Of a stretch of DNA of 64,000 bases, positions 27,301 through 35,058 are shown piece after piece. The position numbers and the translations under genes were made by a program. The DNA comes from Aliivibrio_A sp016764915 (GTDB lineage Bacteria > Pseudomonadota > Gammaproteobacteria > Enterobacterales > Vibrionaceae): the NCBI GenBank assembly GCA_965224595.1, contig OZ245057.1, forward strand, positions 744,001-808,000. Reading direction: 5' to 3'. The notes under the pieces were generated by a model that was given only the letters and a program-made list of their open reading frames with translations, ran no database searches and was not told where the DNA came from. Each line of letters opens with the position of its first letter. Within the stretch, counting starts at the first letter, position 1.

Positions 27301-27507
27301 AAGCGCTTGTTCAATCTTTTGCCCCACTTCGCTATCGACTTGTTTGGCCGTCCTGCCATCATAAAAGACAGAAACCGTCACCATGCTGACTGGCAGTTTG
27401 GGAATGATCTCCTTACGCATAGCGTTGGCAGAGAGGTAACCTCCAACCAGTAATAACATCATCAGTAAATTGGCGGCGACAGCGTGCCGAGTAAACCATG
27501 AGATCAT
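24379..27507 (-). CDS. RND-family efflux transporter, inner-membrane subunit
   Basis: 1042 residues. Typical RND architecture: first helix near residues 10-28, periplasmic porter domain, helices 2-6 around residues 330-470 including GILVDDAVVVGESIY with the proton-relay Asp pair, second periplasmic domain, and a final helix group with LSGVVVNDSLLIVTRYN. Resembles the AcrB/HAE1-like group. It exports small amphiphilic or antimicrobial compounds using the proton gradient. 12 bases after the membrane-fusion protein gene. No TolC-like gene is adjacent; the MipA protein or a chromosomal TolC would complete the path. Confidence 0.93.
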   Translation of the reverse strand: MISWFTRHAVAANLLMMLLLVGGYLSANAMRKEIIPKLPVSMVTVSVFYDGRTAKQVDSEVGQKIEQALEGIAGIEHIELTSSQNQLSVTINKKLDYDIDRLVNDIKNRVDNIYDWPMNAEKPQVHRVEETYSALMVQLYGDTDEETLLNLGQRIKQSLLANPAIHKLETHSASNYHIYINIEPDKMKQYQLTFSDIGDAIGQQSVRSKSGLLKTDNGQFLIYSEQHARQQRDFEKLVVKIPENGRAIYLSDIASINDGFVEHDSEMHFNNQATIAFEIKMSAESDVLEIAKQTKKIVAQISQTLPDNLQIITWFDASTYVQDRLNLLQNSAFQGFILVFLLLGMFLQVRLAFWVAMGLPVAIAGTFIVLGPLGFEYTINEITTFGFILVLGILVDDAVVVGESIYASKEKGGDPLQATINGVHKVAIPTIFGVLTTVAALLPMTQFPSETGRLFASFAWVVIAALLFSLLESKFILPAHLRYLKTHKPRSRHSNGDSEQKTTRLHQCRYYLSRLRHSPKNLLQWSAIRLYQPTLQFVLRYRYAWFICFLSLSIAVLGALYQGKIRSTFFPDVPGNFIVLTVELEDNAPLVLVQQAMSRVEQLKVEINQQYRHAVSSQNDVIEKALSIQYEQGYIIVFAELVKKDHRTGVDIKAIAEKWRTPLTHLAGVVSVEAAVTEAGTSSGTHVILQHPDAEILNHIVAQSKVWLKGRAGVRNIKDSENRSTPQFSFKLKPHAHLYGITPQMLANQLSAAYGGIEVDRFNRGDHRIKVTLTLPRPKRNSRGDFDNMVIFNGQHDSFPLTAIADVTLDLVNNSISRYDGKLSRLLDIDIDKNITSPELVYQQLLTHFQRRIRSQYPQFTLVQAGELEETSKSKMGLRNAFIIAFIIIYVLLALPLKRYAQPLIIMSAIPFGMVGALLAHIWLDLAVSIYSFLAVLALSGVVVNDSLLIVTRYNDILPQVSTPTEAIVAATTSRFRAIFLTTVTTFIGLYPLLNETSEQAQYLIPAAASMAYGLLFATLITLFLIPVLLLICRDIKAFLTE

Positions 27508-27519
27508 GTGAAATACCTT

Positions 27520-28596
27520 CTATTGTTGAGTGTGGTTCAATGGTTTAATCGGCATTCCTGATACTAATGATTGGAATGGATATAATATGGCTCGTGATGC
27601 CAAGCTCGTCGACGATGAGAAGTAGACTTTATCGTCGATCAGTAGATAGTCATTGAGCTTGGTTCTCGACAGCCTATTCTGGTCATTTACCCACCAAACT
27701 TCGCCTTTCAAAGTTAACGCACTGGCAGGCAGGGACACTGTTTTTGCCCAGCCTTTAATCGGAAGTTGAGCGTAGAGGTGCTGACCATACCTTGGTGCAT
27801 TAACTTGATTGGCAGCAACTTTTAGAAAGAGACGCCGTTGCATGTTGTTTGAGTGTTGGCTTACTCCGACTAAGGTGGCTCGCCACTGTGTTGAGCGTTC
27901 AAGGTTTGTGATGGTCACCTTACTGTTGATCTGCAGTGATTTGATACGAGTAAGGTCTTGATTGCTTAGCGGTACCACAATGGTTTTCCCTTTGGATGGC
28001 AGCAGACTGGCAATGCTGGTTCCTGCTTCAATGTATTCACCTAAATTGGCTTTGATCTCTACCACCTCACCATCAACAGGCAGTCGAATTTTGGTATTAC
28101 TGAGGTTTTTCTTTGCATTGATGAGCATAACCTTGCTCAGTGCTAAATTGGATTGTGCCAGTTTTACAATCAGCCCTTTATTTGGGTTTCTGATGGTCGC
28201 TTTTTTAAGTTCAACTTCGGCGTTCAGTAGGCCTGTTTTTGCTTCTGACACCGCTAACTGATACGGAAGAGGGTCAACAGTGATTAGCCACTGCCCGTTA
28301 TTGAGCAGTTTTCCCCGTTGAAACGCTTTTGAAATGGCGATGATCTGACCTGATACTTGAGTAGTGATTTCGTTCTGTTTAATGGGCTCAACAGTGCCTA
28401 ATCGCTGAATGCGGGGTAGGGTGTCAACGGTTTCGAGTGCAACGACTGGTATTTCAAGCAGAGGGCTGTGTACCGGTGTTGACTCGGATCGAGTTGATGG
28501 TGCTTCTAATGTATCTAACACCAAAACCAGTAAAAACAGGCTGAATAAAAACGCCACAAATTGCCTAAACCGGAGAGATATAAAGAATCGGAACAT
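27520..28596 (-). CDS. RND efflux periplasmic adaptor (membrane fusion protein)
   Basis: 358 residues. N-terminal membrane anchor (FRQFVAFLFSLFLLVLVLDTL), lipoyl/beta-barrel parts (GTVEPIKQNEITTQVSGQIIAIS; LPVDGEVVEIKANLGEYIEAGTSI) around a short alpha hairpin (TGLLNAEVELKKATIRNP). It joins the RND pump to the outer membrane component. Between the DUF2141 gene (9 bases) and the RND gene, in the same operon. Confidence 0.9.
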   Translation of the reverse strand: MFRFFISLRFRQFVAFLFSLFLLVLVLDTLEAPSTRSESTPVHSPLLEIPVVALETVDTLPRIQRLGTVEPIKQNEITTQVSGQIIAISKAFQRGKLLNNGQWLITVDPLPYQLAVSEAKTGLLNAEVELKKATIRNPNKGLIVKLAQSNLALSKVMLINAKKNLSNTKIRLPVDGEVVEIKANLGEYIEAGTSIASLLPSKGKTIVVPLSNQDLTRIKSLQINSKVTITNLERSTQWRATLVGVSQHSNNMQRRLFLKVAANQVNAPRYGQHLYAQLPIKGWAKTVSLPASALTLKGEVWWVNDQNRLSRTKLNDYLLIDDKVYFSSSTSLASRAILYPFQSLVSGMPIKPLNHTQQ

Positions 28597-28605
28597 CTGC
28601 TTAAC

Positions 28606-29061
28606 CTACTGTAAATTTAAAAAGACTTGCGCATGCTGACTGTTAAACGAAAATTTACTGTCATCAAAAGTGGGATCTTCGTTGGTCTCTAAATTGACAT
28701 TACTGATGCCAAGTCGCTCAGTAGGAATGCCAAAGTAATTCACGTTCAGATCGCGGTCTGAATTTTTATCATGGTAGGCAAAGATGGCGTAGTCACCGTA
28801 GGGAAGATCAGAGAAAATACATTGAGCCCCTTGCGTGTCTGCCGGCTGGCTGCACTCTCGATACGGAGGGCTTTGTTCATCATATTGCTGTTGGTTACTG
28901 AGCAGTTTTACCTCGATGCTGCCACTATTTTCAATGGCGCCATGAATGTGGACGTTTAATAAACCCGCCATTGTTTCAGCGGCAGAAACAGGCAGAACAG
29001 CGGTCGTTACTGATAAAGTAATAGCAAAGAAGATGTCCAATAATTTCATTGAGATATGCAT
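28606..29061 (-). CDS. Secreted DUF2141-family protein
   Basis: 151 residues. Signal peptide (DIFFAITLSVTTAVLPVSA) and a beta-sandwich-like domain: LLNVHIHGAIENSGSIEVKLL, CIFSDLPYGDYAIFAYHDKNSDRDLNVNYFGIPTERLGIS in parts, the hallmark (GxYAIxxxHDxNxNxxLDxNxxGxPxE-like) of DUF2141. Its function is unknown; members often occur beside RND pumps. First gene of the operon. AAGGA precedes the ATG and is part of a perfect inverted repeat at 29070-29087, so the ribosome site could be masked in RNA. Confidence 0.87.
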   Translation of the reverse strand: MHISMKLLDIFFAITLSVTTAVLPVSAAETMAGLLNVHIHGAIENSGSIEVKLLSNQQQYDEQSPPYRECSQPADTQGAQCIFSDLPYGDYAIFAYHDKNSDRDLNVNYFGIPTERLGISNVNLETNEDPTFDDSKFSFNSQHAQVFLNLQ

Positions 29062-29069
29062 GTCATTAT

Positions 29070-29087
29070 CCTTAATAGTTATTAAGG
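29070..29087 (-). promoter_or_regulatory. Inverted repeat overlapping the ribosome binding site of the DUF2141 gene
   Basis: CCTTAATAGTTATTAAGG: 8-bp perfect arms with a 2-base spacer. The minus-strand copy contains TAAGGA, the likely Shine-Dalgarno site. It could be an operator or an mRNA structure affecting translation. Confidence 0.4.
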
Positions 29088-29139
29088 AGTTAGCATATTG
29101 GTTGCGATATCAAAAGACAGTAACGGGGTGTCAGGAGGG

Positions 29140-29159
29140 GCTTACAAACGCTTACAAAA
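29140..29159 (-). promoter_or_regulatory. Tandem 10-bp repeat, probable OmpR-family regulator site for the efflux operon
   Basis: GCTTACAAAC followed directly by GCTTACAAAA: nine of ten bases repeated at a 10-bp period, one helical turn, the usual geometry of OmpR/PhoB-type tandem sites. It lies about 80-100 bases before the DUF2141 start. The obvious candidate regulator is the response regulator at 21597. Confidence 0.55.
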
Positions 29160-29196
29160 TATCAGTCACCAAGAGAATGTCTCTCAGTGACTGATA
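29160..29196 (-). terminator. Long hairpin after the YhcH-like gene
   Basis: TATCAGTCAC pairs with GTGACTGATA (10 bp) and an inner AGAGA pairs with TCTCT across a 3-base loop, with two mismatches between. It starts 14 bases beyond the stop of the 29210 gene and, on the minus strand, is followed by a short T-rich stretch. Likely terminator insulating the efflux promoter. Confidence 0.6.
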
Positions 29197-29209
29197 CTAA
29201 ACATATGGA

Positions 29210-29677
29210 TTACTCAGTTAAACTTTTGTCGATCTTGATAACGATTTTTTTGACTGGTGCGGGCTGATCAACTGCTATGAGAGGTCTGTGAGGCTGTTTA
29301 GTATGGAAAATAATGAAATCACCTTCAGTCAGTATTTCGAACTTTTCATCGACAAGATCTTCACTAAAGGCGACGTCGTTTTCTGCCAATTGATCTTCTT
29401 CAATGGATAAAAACGTTTGTTCACAGTAGCCAAATTTCTCTTCACCTTTTAAGACGATTTGCACATCAATGTATTTGTGATGAATCTCAGAGCGCCTTTC
29501 GTCTAGCACTTGAGTATGTTCATCAACAATAAAGAAAAAAGCCTTATCATCAATGAGAGGATAGGTGCCGTGTTGACTATTGTTTCTCAGTAACTCTTTG
29601 ACTTGCTTGATACATTCAATGATCTGGCTATGAACGCCAGTGAGTTGATCTAGTTGATTTAAATTGCCTTTAAACAC
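29210..29677 (-). CDS. YhcH/YjgK/YiaL-family (DUF386) protein
   Basis: 155 residues from a GTG start. Contains the family features HHKYIDVQIVLKGEEKFGYC (as RSEIHHKYIDVQ) and FIIFHTKQPHRPL, with His and Glu residues forming the metal site of the cupin-like fold. Known members act on sugars such as sialic acid, rhamnose or 2,3-diketogulonate metabolism or as biofilm proteins (TabA). No sugar genes adjoin it here, so a specific role cannot be given. Confidence 0.85.
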   Translation of the reverse strand: MFKGNLNQLDQLTGVHSQIIECIKQVKELLRNNSQHGTYPLIDDKAFFFIVDEHTQVLDERRSEIHHKYIDVQIVLKGEEKFGYCEQTFLSIEEDQLAENDVAFSEDLVDEKFEILTEGDFIIFHTKQPHRPLIAVDQPAPVKKIVIKIDKSLTE

Positions 29678-29923
29678 AGAAACCTCGACAAATTGTGACG
29701 ATAATTGATCCTGATACTACTATGGATTACTGATAATCGGTATGACCATAAACAACATTTTATGAAATCCATTAGATTAAAGCTCGAATAAAACGAACTG
29801 CTTCAGTATATTTTATCGACAAAATGATAATTTGTAGCATTTGTTTGACTTTAGGCCTATTAATAGCCATACATTGTGCGTATTATCCGCGGCTCTTATC
29901 TTGTTCGTTGTTAGGTTTGTTTG

Positions 29924-30538
29924 ATGTTTAGCCCAGAACTATTAATTAGTTATGTTACTGCCGTTTCTATTTTAGTGATTATGCCTGGAGTAGATAGCCT
30001 ACTGACGGTCACGATGACCAAAACCATTAATTGGCGAGCTGGCGTTTTAGTGGCTATTGGTAATGGGATCTCTGGCGTGACATTAACCATCATCAGTGCA
30101 CTACTGATCGCTGGTTTTTTGAGTCTAAATGAAACCTTAAACACGCTAATTCAAACCTTAAGCTCACTCTATCTACTTCGAATGGGCTGGCAGATATTCC
30201 ACACTGAACCGAGCGTGGAAGAGGGCGAGTGTAAGATACAGAACTCTAAAATCATCACCACCGCGTTGGTCTCGAACTTATCTAATCCAAAAGCTATTAC
30301 CTTCTTTTTGTTGTTGATCCCACAGTTTGTGACGGCCACGACTTCAATCGACAAATTGCAGCAGTCGCTCACTCTGGGTTTTATATTAAATGCGATTGGT
30401 TTTATCTACCTCACCTCATTAGCGTTGTTGGCCAGCAAATTAAAAATGTCTTTCATGAAAGGGCGACATACTAACCATGTCATCGGTGTTCTATTTGCCT
30501 TTATCGCGCTGTATATGCTCTACCTGCGTTTTAGTTAA
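29924..30538 (+). CDS. LysE/RhtB-family amino-acid exporter
   Basis: 204 residues from ATG 29924 (a TTG sits one codon before). Five to six hydrophobic helices; the N-terminal VIMPGVDSLLTVTMTKTINWRAGVLVAIGNGISG pattern (P-G-P-x-x-x-x-x motif variant PGVDSL) marks the LysE superfamily. It should export amino acids or derivatives at the inner membrane. The usual PGP is PGV here. Stands alone. Confidence 0.87.
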   Translation: MFSPELLISYVTAVSILVIMPGVDSLLTVTMTKTINWRAGVLVAIGNGISGVTLTIISALLIAGFLSLNETLNTLIQTLSSLYLLRMGWQIFHTEPSVEEGECKIQNSKIITTALVSNLSNPKAITFFLLLIPQFVTATTSIDKLQQSLTLGFILNAIGFIYLTSLALLASKLKMSFMKGRHTNHVIGVLFAFIALYMLYLRFS

Positions 30539-30569
30539 ACAATCATTTACCCGCTTTTTCCAATTCATA

Positions 30570-30634
30570 GAATGCCTGTCCCTTTAGTGATTGATTTACC
30601 GGGTTTTCCCACTTTATAGGGTGTCTGTCCCTTT
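30570..30634 (+). repeat. Two copies of a CTGTCCCTTT-type repeat (REP-like)
   Basis: AATGCCTGTCCCTTT at 30571 and GGGTGTCTGTCCCTTT at 30619-30634; a third copy (GGGTGTCTGTCCCTT) is at 35059-35073, next to the duplicated HNH fragment. Sequences of this GGGTGTCTGTCCC form occur dispersed near REP-associated tyrosine transposases in many gammaproteobacteria (recalled, not searched). No transposase is visible here. Confidence 0.6.
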
Positions 30635-30672
30635 ACTGCTCCCTTTGCTTTAATGGTTAACTGGTTGAAGTT

Positions 30673-31392
30673 ATGAATAAATTTTGCGTTATTATTCCTG
30701 TATCGATTCTGTTTTGTTTCAGTAATCTTTCATACGCTTCATTGCCTATTAAAAAATCATCAAGTGGAATTTGTCACGATTACTCATCCGCTTCATATAA
30801 AAGAACCAAAAAATTCACTGCGTATGATTCAGTAAAGCAGTGTATTGAGTCCGGTGGGCGTTTGCCTAAAAATACGAAAGTTACTGGATCCCATTCAAAT
30901 ACAAAGTCGCCGAATAAATACAGCCGATCGCAATTTGGCTCGGGCTGGGCGGATAAAGATAGAGATTGCCAAAACTCACGAATGGAAGCGCTGATCTCAC
31001 AATCGGTCGCACCAGTACACTTCAAATCTGGTAAAAAGTGCATGGTTAAATCCGGGCGTTGGAATTCACCATACTCAGGACAAACGATCTACAAAGCCTC
31101 TGATATCGATATTGATCATGTGGTTCCGTTAAAATGGGCTTGGGATCATGGTGCCAATCAATGGCCCAAAGAGAAAAGGGTACAAATAGCCAATGATCCA
31201 GCAAATCTGCTGAGTGTTGAAGCCTCTCTGAACCGCCAGAAAGGGGCAAAAGGGCTGGATGAGTGGTTGCCACCTAAAAACCAGTGCCAGTATATTGCCC
31301 GTTTTGAACGCATTAGAATAACGTATGGGTTGGGTTTAAGTGCTTCCAAGGAGCGTGAGTTTAGTGAAATGGGAAAAAGACATTGTGGGTGA
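30673..31392 (+). CDS. Secreted HNH-family nuclease (DUF1524-like)
   Basis: 239 residues. Signal peptide (KFCVIIPVSILFCFSNLSYA). The C-terminal half has SDIDIDHVVPLKWAWDHGA, the D-H-V-V-P-L zinc/His catalytic motif of secreted HNH endonucleases, followed by IANDPANLLSVEASLNRQKGAKGLDEWLPP (N and second-strand features) and conserved cysteines (GKKCMV, KNQCQYI, RHCG). An N-terminal Cys pair region (GICHDY, KQCIESGG) may be a small calcium-binding-like element. It should cut extracellular DNA. The last 60 codons are duplicated at 35.1 kb. Preceded by REP-like repeats. Confidence 0.87.
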   Translation: MNKFCVIIPVSILFCFSNLSYASLPIKKSSSGICHDYSSASYKRTKKFTAYDSVKQCIESGGRLPKNTKVTGSHSNTKSPNKYSRSQFGSGWADKDRDCQNSRMEALISQSVAPVHFKSGKKCMVKSGRWNSPYSGQTIYKASDIDIDHVVPLKWAWDHGANQWPKEKRVQIANDPANLLSVEASLNRQKGAKGLDEWLPPKNQCQYIARFERIRITYGLGLSASKEREFSEMGKRHCG

Positions 31393-31492
31393 GGAGAGGA
31401 TGACTCTCTAGTAAAACGTAACCCTGTTTTGAAGATAACCCTCTTAGAACTGTTCACCAAAATATGAATACGGTCTTAGGTCTGCTAGACGA

Positions 31493-31762
31493 TCACCTCA
31501 ATTGACTGTCTTTGCTGCCGCGCCTGTTATAGTTATTTAGGCTGGTTTGTTGATTATCGAGTTCGGTCTGACAGCAGACACATAATCGCACGCCGAGGAC
31601 AGCTTTACGTCGAGCTTCTGGGATTACGCCTTGGCACTCTTCACAATGAGATAAACTATCACCGTTGGGTAACCGACTGCGAGCTAGTGATACAGCATCA
31701 CCCACACTCGCGTCAATTTGGTCTTGAACCGCCCCATCTCTCGACCATCCACCTGCCATCAT
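31493..31762 (-). CDS. DksA/TraR C4-type zinc-finger family protein
   Basis: 89 residues. Single C4 zinc finger: CEECQG ... CVCCQTE, with the typical IPEARRKAVLGVRLC spacer. E. coli YbiI and phage/plasmid TraR have this size and layout; such proteins bind RNA polymerase like DksA. A GGAGTGA site lies before the start (31762, or 31759). Stands alone. Confidence 0.85.
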   Translation of the reverse strand: MMAGGWSRDGAVQDQIDASVGDAVSLARSRLPNGDSLSHCEECQGVIPEARRKAVLGVRLCVCCQTELDNQQTSLNNYNRRGSKDSQLR

Positions 31763-31861
31763 TCACTCCTATTTTTCACTGGTATACCAATATTATAGTT
31801 AACTTTTTTGATACGGAGATAACTTGGCTATTATCATAGCCAAGACTTTAGGTGGGCTAGT

Positions 31862-32428
31862 TTATGCTTTATTTTGCACTGCTAAATGTGTGGCAATGGC
31901 ATCCATTAGCGCAGGAGATAGGCAATCATAAGTTGGCAAACCTAACTCTTCAAATCGGAAGCGAATACCGCTCATATCTTTAGGGTCGGTACCTGTTTCA
32001 ATGATTGATGATACAAAAGCGGCAAATTGTGGCTCTGACCAGCCTTTATCGTCAGAAAGCTCAGTGTGCACGAAATCCAAACCAAAGAATGGGTGAGCAG
32101 CATTTTCAATACGACCAAACATGTGAGTACCACATTCTTTGCAAGCATGACGCTGAATGGTTGCTGATTCATCGACAATCACTAATTTATCTGTATTTGC
32201 AACGACTTCTACGTTATCACGTGAAACCACAGCCACCTGAGAGAAGAGAGCACCAGCCGGCTTCCAGCATTTAGAGCACCCACAAGCATGATTATGAGCG
32301 GTTTGAGCCGTTAGTTTTACACTTACTTTATTTGCATGGCATTGACAGTTCAATGTTCCACCGTTGAAACTGTCTTTTGTCGCTGGAAAACCGTTATCAA
32401 TTGATGGATGCAACTTAATAATATTCAT
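31862..32428 (-). CDS. gfa: S-(hydroxymethyl)glutathione synthase (Gfa family)
   Basis: 188 residues from ATG 32428 (TTAAAGGAA upstream); an earlier start is unlikely. Zinc-binding motifs LNCQCHAN, HACGCSKCWKPAGALFS and RHACKECGTHMFGRIENAAHPF match glutathione-dependent formaldehyde-activating enzyme. It speeds the condensation of formaldehyde with glutathione for later oxidation. An iron-containing alcohol dehydrogenase gene lies next on the same strand, so a one-carbon/alcohol detoxification context is plausible. No class III alcohol dehydrogenase/S-formylglutathione hydrolase is in view. Confidence 0.9.
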   Translation of the reverse strand: MNIIKLHPSIDNGFPATKDSFNGGTLNCQCHANKVSVKLTAQTAHNHACGCSKCWKPAGALFSQVAVVSRDNVEVVANTDKLVIVDESATIQRHACKECGTHMFGRIENAAHPFFGLDFVHTELSDDKGWSEPQFAAFVSSIIETGTDPKDMSGIRFRFEELGLPTYDCLSPALMDAIATHLAVQNKA

Positions 32429-32521
32429 TTTTTTTCCTTTAAATAATGTCAGTATTTTTGAAATTTTCTGATTCAACTTGTTAACCTTTATAAATTTTTA
32501 ACAATTAGATTTATAGGGGTA

Positions 32522-32550
32522 GAAAAAAAGAGCCTGCGAGGCAAGCTCTT
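32522..32550 (-). terminator. Terminator after the iron-containing alcohol dehydrogenase gene
   Basis: On the minus strand AAGAGC, 11 bases, GCTCTT and then seven T (after the A-rich plus-strand tract 32523-32529). A clear intrinsic terminator; it also separates the dehydrogenase from gfa. Confidence 0.85.
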
Positions 32551-32610
32551 AACATTTCTGTGGTTACACAGAAAGAACGGCTCAACAATGAAAAGGCAAC
32601 TTGTTGAGAA

Positions 32611-33762
32611 TTACATTACCTTTTTGTAAAGGTTAACAATGTCTTTAGTATTTGCTTTTCTAGGGTTAGTCAAAGAGCAAGCATCATTTAGGGCATTGAT
32701 GGCCATAAATTCTAATCTTTCTTCTTTAACACCAAGGTCTGAAAGTTTTTGAGCGGTGCCAATTTTTGCAGATAGTTTTTCAATAGTTACAATACCGGCT
32801 TCGGCGGCTTCTGAAGCTTCCATCCCTGTAACATCAACGCCCATCGCTTTGGCAATATCAGCAAATCGGTTGACTTCTGATTTTGCATTAAAGCGAGAGA
32901 TTTCAGGTAGAAGGATCGCGTTACATAGACCATGAGCCAAATCGTATACACCACCTAGCTGATGGGCCATTGAGTGTACATAACCAAGAGAAGCGTTTGA
33001 GAATGCCATGCCAGCTAAATATTCTGCATACTGCATTGCATCACGTGCGTCGATATCTTGACCATTAGCAACAACGGCCTCTAAGTTGTTAGAGATTAAC
33101 TCAATCGCTTTAATTGCCACGGCGTCAGTGATAGGCGTCGCAGCAGTAGAAACGTAAGCCTCAACAGCATGAGTCAGTGCATCCATCCCTGTAGCAGCGG
33201 TTAAGAATGCTGGCATAGCCATCATCAGCTCTGAATCGTTAACCGCAATAATTGGCGTAAGATGTTTGTCCACTATTGGATACTTTGTCTCTTCAGCTTC
33301 GTTTGTCACAATGGTAAAAACGGTCATTTCAGACGCCGTTCCAGCCGTTGTATTGACCGTAACGAGGGGCAATTGTGGTTTGGCGGATGTGTGAACACCT
33401 TTTGAGTAATCACGAATGTGACCGCCGTTTGATGCGACTAAGGCAATGCCCTTTGCGCAATCATGAGAAGAGCCACCACCAAATGAGATAACGAAATCAC
33501 AATCGTGCTCTTTAAGCTGAGCTAAGCCGTCTTCCATGTTTTTTTCTGTCGGATTAGGTTTTACTTCATCAAAAATAAAAAATTGAATGTTGTTGTTTTC
33601 TAGCTCCTGAGTAAGGTTGTCCACTAACTTGATATCAACCAAAACCTTATCTGTGACAACAAGCGCTTTTTTAAAGTTTCTTGATTTAAGCTCAGCGCCT
33701 AGACCTTTGATTGCGCCTTTACCCATGATGGACATTGGAGGCATATAAAATGTATTGCTCAT
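32611..33762 (-). CDS. Iron-containing alcohol dehydrogenase (group III, YiaY/EutG-like)
   Basis: 383 residues. N-terminal cofactor domain with FGGGSSHDCAKGIA near residue 95 and TTAGTASEMTVF; metal site Asp/His in TGMDALTHAVEAY, His in HSMAHQLGGVYDLAHGLCNA. Family members oxidise or reduce short-chain alcohols/aldehydes with NAD(P). Divergent LysR gene at 33943 is its probable regulator. The substrate is unknown: ethanol, propanediol and lactaldehyde enzymes look alike at this level. Confidence 0.9.
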   Translation of the reverse strand: MSNTFYMPPMSIMGKGAIKGLGAELKSRNFKKALVVTDKVLVDIKLVDNLTQELENNNIQFFIFDEVKPNPTEKNMEDGLAQLKEHDCDFVISFGGGSSHDCAKGIALVASNGGHIRDYSKGVHTSAKPQLPLVTVNTTAGTASEMTVFTIVTNEAEETKYPIVDKHLTPIIAVNDSELMMAMPAFLTAATGMDALTHAVEAYVSTAATPITDAVAIKAIELISNNLEAVVANGQDIDARDAMQYAEYLAGMAFSNASLGYVHSMAHQLGGVYDLAHGLCNAILLPEISRFNAKSEVNRFADIAKAMGVDVTGMEASEAAEAGIVTIEKLSAKIGTAQKLSDLGVKEERLEFMAINALNDACSLTNPRKANTKDIVNLYKKVM

Positions 33763-33942
33763 CTTTACTTCCTTTTTTAAGTATTAAAACTAACTGGTGC
33801 TTATGTTAGTTTGTTTCCTTTTAAATGATAATACGGCTATTATTGAAAAGACTTTTACCTTATTGTTAACAATCATATTGAGATATAGGTGGAGGCTAGA
33901 CATTCAAACTCAGTCAGCGATTTATGTTTATGGGAAATTACG

Positions 33943-34821
33943 ATGAAATGGCAAGGTATAAATGAATTCGTTCATGTGGCGGAGGCAATGAGCTTTACTC
34001 AAGCAGCAAAAAAAATAAAAGTTTCAACTGCCCAAGTTAGTCGTCAAGTTAATATATTAGAGGAAAGGTTAAATATAAAGTTGCTCTATAGGACGACACG
34101 AAAAGTGTCATTAACAGAAGAAGGGCAAATATATTATCAGCATTGTCGTAGCATTCTTAATCAGTTGGATGAAGCTGAGCTTGCTATTACAAATTTACAG
34201 AGCAATCCGAGGGGGAAAATTAAACTGACAGCTCCTGTTACGTATGGGGAGCAAAAAATCTTGCCTCTAATCAATGACTTTGTCTGTTTATACCCTCAAA
34301 TTGAAATATTTGCATACTTAGCCAATCAGCAGCTCGGCTTAGTTGAAGAAGGTTATGATCTCGCTATTCGTCTTGGGGTACTAGCCGATTCAAGCTTAAT
34401 GGCTAAAAAATTAGCCAGTAGAACCATTTATGTCTGCGCATCTCCAGAGTACTTAGAAAAGAATGATAGCCCTAAATCCTTAGCGGATTTAAGCTTGCAT
34501 AACTGTTTGCTAGGAACGTTGGATCACTGGCATTTTTGTGAGAATGGCTTGATCAAAAATTATCGAGTATCAGGAAGCTTACATTATAACAGTGGTTTCG
34601 CTTTAGTAGATGCAGCATTAAAGTCACAAGGGATCGTTCAATTACCTGATTATTATGTACAAAAATACTTAGATAGTGGCCAATTAATTGAAGTATTAAC
34701 GGATTATAGGCTCGCTGATGAAGGTATTTGGGCTGTATACCCTTACAATAGACAACTATCACCAAAGGTTAGACTTTTAATTGATTACCTTACCACACAT
34801 TTAAATAGTGTTAATTCCTGA
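33943..34821 (+). CDS. LysR-family transcriptional regulator
   Basis: 292 residues from ATG 33943. N-terminal HTH (INEFVHVAEAMSFTQAAKKIKVSTAQVSRQVNILEERLNIKL in pieces) and the CysB-like effector domain with LTAPVTYGEQKILPLINDF, YDLAIRLGVLADSSLMAKKLA, and ALVDAALKSQGIVQLPDYYV. It belongs to the group with KRxTDAQ-like motif in the Crg/AaeR family. Divergent from the alcohol dehydrogenase gene, its likely target. Confidence 0.9.
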   Translation: MKWQGINEFVHVAEAMSFTQAAKKIKVSTAQVSRQVNILEERLNIKLLYRTTRKVSLTEEGQIYYQHCRSILNQLDEAELAITNLQSNPRGKIKLTAPVTYGEQKILPLINDFVCLYPQIEIFAYLANQQLGLVEEGYDLAIRLGVLADSSLMAKKLASRTIYVCASPEYLEKNDSPKSLADLSLHNCLLGTLDHWHFCENGLIKNYRVSGSLHYNSGFALVDAALKSQGIVQLPDYYVQKYLDSGQLIEVLTDYRLADEGIWAVYPYNRQLSPKVRLLIDYLTTHLNSVNS

Positions 34822-35058
34822 CTTCATTGGTGTTTTTAAGATCGTTGGTACTCTTTAGCTAATTTGTTTGCTATGTCTTTACTGTTTTCATCTATTGCAA
34901 CTTCGACTCTTACTGATTCACAAGGCTTTAAATTACAACATATCTTTATGGGAAAACCTGTTTATATTGTAAAAATGTTCAATCTATTTTTAGTGCTCAG
35001 TATTAATACATTGTTATCTGATGCAGCAGGACACTCATCACTCACGATTGCATTCATC

